Shown piece by piece: positions 60,152-64,000 of a DNA stretch of 64,000 nt (the stretch's first letter is position 1; each line of letters starts with the position of its first letter). The notes under the pieces were generated by a model. The model did no database searches and had not been told where the DNA came from. It was given only the letters and a program-made list of their open reading frames with translations. This DNA is from Eustoma russellianum (taxonomy: Eukaryota > Streptophyta > Magnoliopsida > Gentianales > Gentianaceae): positions 7,510,300 through 7,574,299 of the forward strand of contig AP025065.1 of assembly GCA_036186865.1 (NCBI GenBank), given 5' to 3'. The translations under genes were made by a program, and so were the position numbers.

Positions 60152-60166
60152 TTTTTTTTTGTGGTG
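60152..60166 (-). other. Right terminus of the CACTA element
   Basis: TTTTTTTTTGTGGTG; complement CACCACAAAAAAAAA. Differs from canonical CACTA at the fourth base. The following three bases TCA would be the target duplication if the other end could be found. Confidence 0.6.
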
Positions 60167-60488
60167 TCAGTTGCTCCAAGGTTCGTTCTCTGTGACCTAT
60201 AACTATCTATGGTCTAAATATCAAGCGACAGAAAATACGAAGAAGTTTCATTAGGGATACGCACGAACACACCAAGTAATTCGGATAGAAAAGTTGGTCA
60301 TTGCATTAACTGAGTAACTTGTTGCATGCCCCAAAAATATATACGAAAATGATTGAAAAAATTATATATAAAAAGATAATGACAATTTCTCACTCACCCG
60401 TATATTAATTAATTTGTTTCCACAGCTAAATGATCATATATATAACCCCCAAAAATATTTTGTCGTACAAATGTCATAGAAAGTACCT
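60167..60488. other. Spacer between CACTA and Copia elements
   Basis: AT-rich sequence; nothing recognised. Confidence 0.5.
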
Positions 60489-60825
60489 GTCAAATACCCG
60501 ATGTGGAGAATTTAAGGTTTGGGCTTTGGCCCATCGTTGGAGATTGAAGATTTGGGTTTTGGCCCGTTAATGAGTGTTGCTAAACTTGGTTGTGGCAACG
60601 TACTTTGGAGCTTAATGAGTTTCCGATAATGATAATCGAAAACTAATGAATCCTTAGTTATCTACGTAACGAGTGGTTAATGTTAGGATGTGAACTCACT
60701 CAATTTTGAGATTGTGTGAATGTGAAATTAATGCTCAAAGTAGATGGAAATGTTGTGGATGGGTGACGTGTCACCCGTATGGAGGAATGCCACGTTGGAA
60801 GTGTCCATGTGGCGGAAAAAGATGT

Positions 60826-61030
60826 CATCGATCGAAGTGGATCAGAAAGCTTCGATCGCTTGATTGATCGATCAAAGAGAATCAGAGGACATCGATCGAT
60901 CACTTCGATCGATCGATGTCTCTTAAGTCGATCAAAATGATCGATTGAAGTACTCTGTCAGACATCAGTCGATCACATCGATCGATCGATGTCACTTCGA
61001 TCGATCGATGTGATCGATCGAAGTCAGACA
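60826..61030. repeat. ATCGATCGAT palindrome cluster
   Basis: Many self-complementary GATCGATC and CGATCGATCG cores separated by short ACTT or TGTC spacers, on both strands alike. They lie about 330 bp upstream of the TATA box. Confidence 0.88.
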
Positions 61031-61357
61031 GCGGGCTGGATCGTATCTGTTTAAGCTGTTAAGTTTCAAACGTGAAACTAACATTATCCTCCTGTTTAAA
61101 ATAAGATCAATCTGTTGTGATCTAACGGTGGTGGGAGAATCAGCTTTAATCTAACGGCCGAGATTTAAACTGTCTTAACCGCTTAACCGAATATGGTTTC
61201 CATCTAACGCTCCAGGTTTAAACCTGTTAATCTATCTTCGATCTAAAGGCTGAGATTAAACATCCTAATCTGGATATGAGGTTTTAATCTAACGGTCTAA
61301 ATTAAACTTCGGTTTGATCCCAACGGTCACAGTACCTTGTTCTCTAACCGACTCCCC

Positions 61358-61364
61358 TATATAA
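61358..61364 (+). promoter_or_regulatory. TATA box of the terminal Copia LTR
   Basis: CCCCTATATAAGAAGG, a strong plant TATA context; transcription would start around 61390. Confidence 0.6.
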
Positions 61365-61976
61365 GAAGGGCTAAGGGTTCATTCATTATACACCTGAAGC
61401 ATCTCATAAAGCATTATGCATTCATAGCAATCAAAGCTTGCATTACGTCCGGAGAAGTCAGGACACTCTAGCGTTCGAAGTAGTTCGAGTTCAGCAGTGC
61501 CGCTCAACTGAACAGGTACCCATTGTATCCTGGGAGACGATTGCTCACACCGGTTGGGCACAGTATACCGGAGCAATACGTCTTAAGGACAGAGTCCTCG
61601 ACTCGCCCCGGGTTTGATTTATTTTATCATTTCCATACCCACACCACTAAACCGACTGCGTCTTAGTGCAGGAGTGATTGTCTCCAACAATCTTAAGACG
61701 TATTCATTTATTCAATTACTTCCTGTACTGTTTTGTTTATTGTGCAAAGGCAGTTTTGTACTGATTTGCAGTCTTCTTCTACTCATTCTTGGACCCTGGG
61801 TCTGTTCTGATCTTTACGTTTTGATCGAACTGAACAGGAATGGAACACGAGAGCTCCTAACTCTGTTCAAGGCTTCAATGGTGCTCACTCCGTGTCTGCA
61901 CCTGAAGGGGCTAACAATGTTGCTGCCGGACCGCAGATCAATACGGTTCCGTTGGCAACCAACTGGAGGGCCTCAA

Positions 61977-64000
61977 ATGAATCCGGCTGCCACTGCTGCT
62001 CAGGTGGAGAAGCCGGAGAAGTTTGCCGAGAAACTTCTTCAAGAGGTGGCAGCAGAAGATACTGTTCTTCTATCTCACTGCATTGGGGTTGGCCAGAATG
62101 CTTAGCGAGGATCCACCCGTGGTTGAGCCTGTGGAGGATCAACAACAGAATATGCAGAACGCCTTGGGTGCTGAGGCCTGGGCGTATACAAATTTTTGTT
62201 GTTTGAATTTGATTCTGGGTTGCCTAGATAATACTCTCTATGGCGTGTTTTGTACATTTAAAAACTGCAAAAGCTTTGTGGTTGGCTTTTAGATAAAAGT
62301 ATCGCACAGTAGATGCGGGTACTAAAAAGTTGATAGTTGGGAAATTTCTCGACTATAAAATGTTAGATTCCCAAAACTGTAATTTCGCAGGTGGAAGAAA
62401 TACAGATGTTGGTTTCTGAAATGGAAGAGGAGGGGCATGACGCTCAATGAATCTTTTCCTAGTTGCGGCTCTGATTGAGAGCTGCCTCCTTCGTGGAGGG
62501 AAATTCCAAGAGCTATCTCAAACACAAGCGAAAGGAGATGAAGATGGAGGATTTGATAGTCCGTCTTCGTATTGAGGAGGACAACCGTCGCTCCGAAAGA
62601 AAGCCGTCCATATCTTCTGGTCAAGCCAAGGCTCATGTTGCTGAGGCAAAGAACAAGAAGAAACATAACACTTTGAGTGTGAACTCCAAGGGCAAGGAAA
62701 TTGCAAAGAAGTTCACAGGTAAGTGTTATAATTGTGGTAAACCAGGGCATCGAAGCAGTGAATGCAGGAAGCCCAAAAAGAATCAGAATCAGAATAAAGC
62801 GAAAGCAAATCTGGTCGACGCAATGGATGACTTGAACCTTTGCGCAGTGGTGACCGAGTGCAACGCAGTGGGAAACCCACGGGAATGGTGGGTGGACACA
62901 GGAGCCACTCGACATGTGTGCGAACAGGGCAATGTTCAGAGAGTACGTGCCCACGACAAACAATGAGCAATTGTTTATGGGAAACTCCAACAGCTCGAAG
63001 ATCGAAGGATCGGGCAAGGTAATCCTGAAACTGACCTCAGGAAGGGAGTTGACTCTGCAGAATGTGCTGCATGTTCCTGACATAAGGAAGAATCTGGTTT
63101 CTGGCGCGCTGCTAGTCACGCATGGGTTCAAGCTTGTTTTTGAGGCAAACAAATTTACACTTTCTAAGAATGGGGTGTATTTGGGGAAAGGGTATCTTTC
63201 AGATAACATGTTCAAATTGAATGTTATGACAATTGTACCCAAAAATGTTGCGCCCACTGAGGCTAATAAAATTGTTTCCTCTTCTGCTTACATGCTTGAG
63301 TCTTCCTGTTTATGGCATTTTCGTTTGGGACATGTAAATTATAAGTCAATACAACGAATGATTAATCTTGACTTGTTGCCCAAACTGGACTTTAGTAATA
63401 AAGAAAAATGCCAAATATGTGTTGAAGCGAAATTAACAAAAGCGCCATTTCCTTCAACAGAACGAAACACTGAATCGTTGGATTTAATTCACACAGATTT
63501 GTGTGATTTAAAGTTTGTGCAAACAAGAGGTGGTAAAAAGTATTTTGTAACTTTTATCGACGATTGCACACGATACTGTTATGTATATTTGCTAAGTAGC
63601 AAAGATGAGGCCCTTGATGCTTTCAAGGATTATAAAATGAAGTTGAGAATCAACTTAGCAAACGAATTAAACAATTCGTAGTGATAGAGGTGGCGAATAT
63701 GATACACCGTTTAATGAATTCTGTTCAGAACATGGCATTATTCATCAAACGACTGCGCCATATTCACCTCAATCAAATGGTATTGCTGAACGCAAAAACC
63801 GTACTCTAAAAGAGATGATGAATGCTATGTTGATAAGTTCGGGTTTACCTCAGAACTTGTGGGGGGAAGCAATTCTCTCAGCCAACGTCATTTTAAACAG
63901 GATTCCGTCCAAGAAGACGGATAAGACCCCATATGAACTATGGAAAGGCTATAAGCCTAGTTACAAATACTTGAAAGTGTGGGGGTGTCTGGCAAAGGTT
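61977..64000 (+). pseudogene. Copia gag-pol, 5' part, cut by the window end
   Basis: Starts MNPAATAAQVEKPEKFA at 61977. Gag (FKRWQQKILFFYLTALGLA, then EDPPVVEPVEDQQQN, later YLKHKRKEMKMEDLIVRL) changes frame near 62020 and in the stretch 62290-62475. A CCHC zinc knuckle (CYNCGKPGHRSSEC, 62724-62765) is followed by the protease site WWVDTGATRHVC, in a shifted frame near 62930, then the pre-integrase zinc finger (HFRLGHVNYKS to CQICVEA) and the integrase core (LDLIHTDLCD, YFVTFIDDCTRYCYVY). A lost base near 63675 shifts the next part (IRSDRGGEY-like, then QSNGIAERKNRTLKEMM). The reverse transcriptase would lie beyond 64000. Pseudogene by these breaks. Confidence 0.9.

Larger units (their letters stand above)
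51613..60166 (+). mobile_element. Decayed CACTA/EnSpm element
   Basis: Contains two + strand genes typical of plant CACTA elements (TNP2-type transposase at 52071-55854, Transposase_24 protein at 57470-59333), subterminal repeats with GCGACGA/TCGTCGC cores at 51628-51890 and 59718-60135, and a right end TTTTTTTTTGTGGTG at 60152-60166 (complement CACCACAAAAAAAAA, a CACTA-like terminus). The left terminus was not found; it may be lost, or may lie beyond the 100-N gap. Both genes carry frameshifts, so the element is probably immobile by itself. Confidence 0.85.
60489..61620 (+). repeat. Probable 5' LTR and leader of the terminal Copia element
   Basis: Non-coding DNA upstream of a Copia gag. Contains a CGATCGAT-rich stretch (60826-61030), a TATA box (TATATAA at 61358-61364) and a leader to gag. 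The start (TGTCAAATACCC near 60489) and the end are uncertain because no second LTR lies in the window and no clear primer site was found. Confidence 0.45.

Noticed and set aside
62322..63257. 311-residue minus frame
   Set aside because: Antisense shadow of Copia gag-pol, which is clearly recognisable on the + strand.
1..64000. CRISPR arrays, operons or bacterial systems
   Set aside because: Gene structure with introns and plant families throughout; the short tandem repeats lack spacer structure.

Overview
The window is nuclear DNA of a flowering plant, most likely a eudicot. Genes are intron-rich with AT-rich introns, the proteins belong to land-plant families (RLCK-VII kinases, an NLP transcription factor, plant cyclin B2 and NADK2 fragments), the telomere-type repeat is TTTAGGG-based, and plant Copia, Gypsy, LINE, MULE and CACTA elements are abundant. 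Three N runs (16365-16374, 32691-32700, 51056-51155) show a scaffolded assembly.

Region 1 (1-11.5 kb) is genic. Two receptor-like cytoplasmic kinases of subfamily VII lie head to tail on the + strand: a PBL21/ASG5-like kinase (2040-4779, five exons) and a PIX13/CST-like kinase (7948-11535, six exons). Both coding frames are intact after splicing.

Region 2 (12.1-23.2 kb) is a stack of transposons. A 1.2-kb Pack-MULE carries an antisense fragment of NAD kinase 2. It is followed by a broken minus-strand LINE, interrupted by a solo LTR (14439-17419, TSD TGGAT; it contains a near-identical 0.76-kb block repeated across an N gap) and by a non-autonomous LTR retrotransposon (18302-22834, TSD GTCAC). 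The latter carries a decayed antisense copy of the histone chaperone gene ASF1.

Region 3 (23.5-44.4 kb) holds two intact minus-strand genes. One is a NIN-like protein (NLP1-5 clade; GAF-like region, RWP-RK and PB1) at 23563-27335. The other is a 13-exon WD40 gene, the EIPR1/TSSC1 homologue, at 33287-44404. Its fifth intron is 6.9 kb long because it hosts a decayed Copia element with a LINE inserted in its 5' LTR and a SINE-like sequence inserted in its reverse transcriptase. Two small MULE-type MITEs with 9-bp target duplications lie between the two genes.

Region 4 (45-51 kb) contains a Gypsy-type LTR-like sequence whose 3' end is fused to the first exons of a B2-type cyclin gene. This 1.16-kb unit is present three times in tandem. 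After it comes a degenerate telomere-type array that runs straight into a 100-N gap.

Region 5 (51-60.2 kb) is a decayed CACTA/EnSpm element with a TNP2-type transposase gene (Transpos_assoc, Transposase_21, DUF4218/DUF4216-like parts), a second gene of the Transposase_24 family, GCGACGA-type subterminal repeats and a recognisable right end. Region 6 (60.5 kb to the edge) is the 5' part of another Copia element, cut by the window end.

The four intact host genes have no evident joint pathway. The most unusual content is a series of captured host-gene fragments (NADK2, ASF1, CYCB2), each held by a different kind of mobile or duplicated DNA, together with the telomere-like array at a scaffold join. 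Coordinates of exons come from reading splice signals and family conservation by eye, not from transcripts or alignments.
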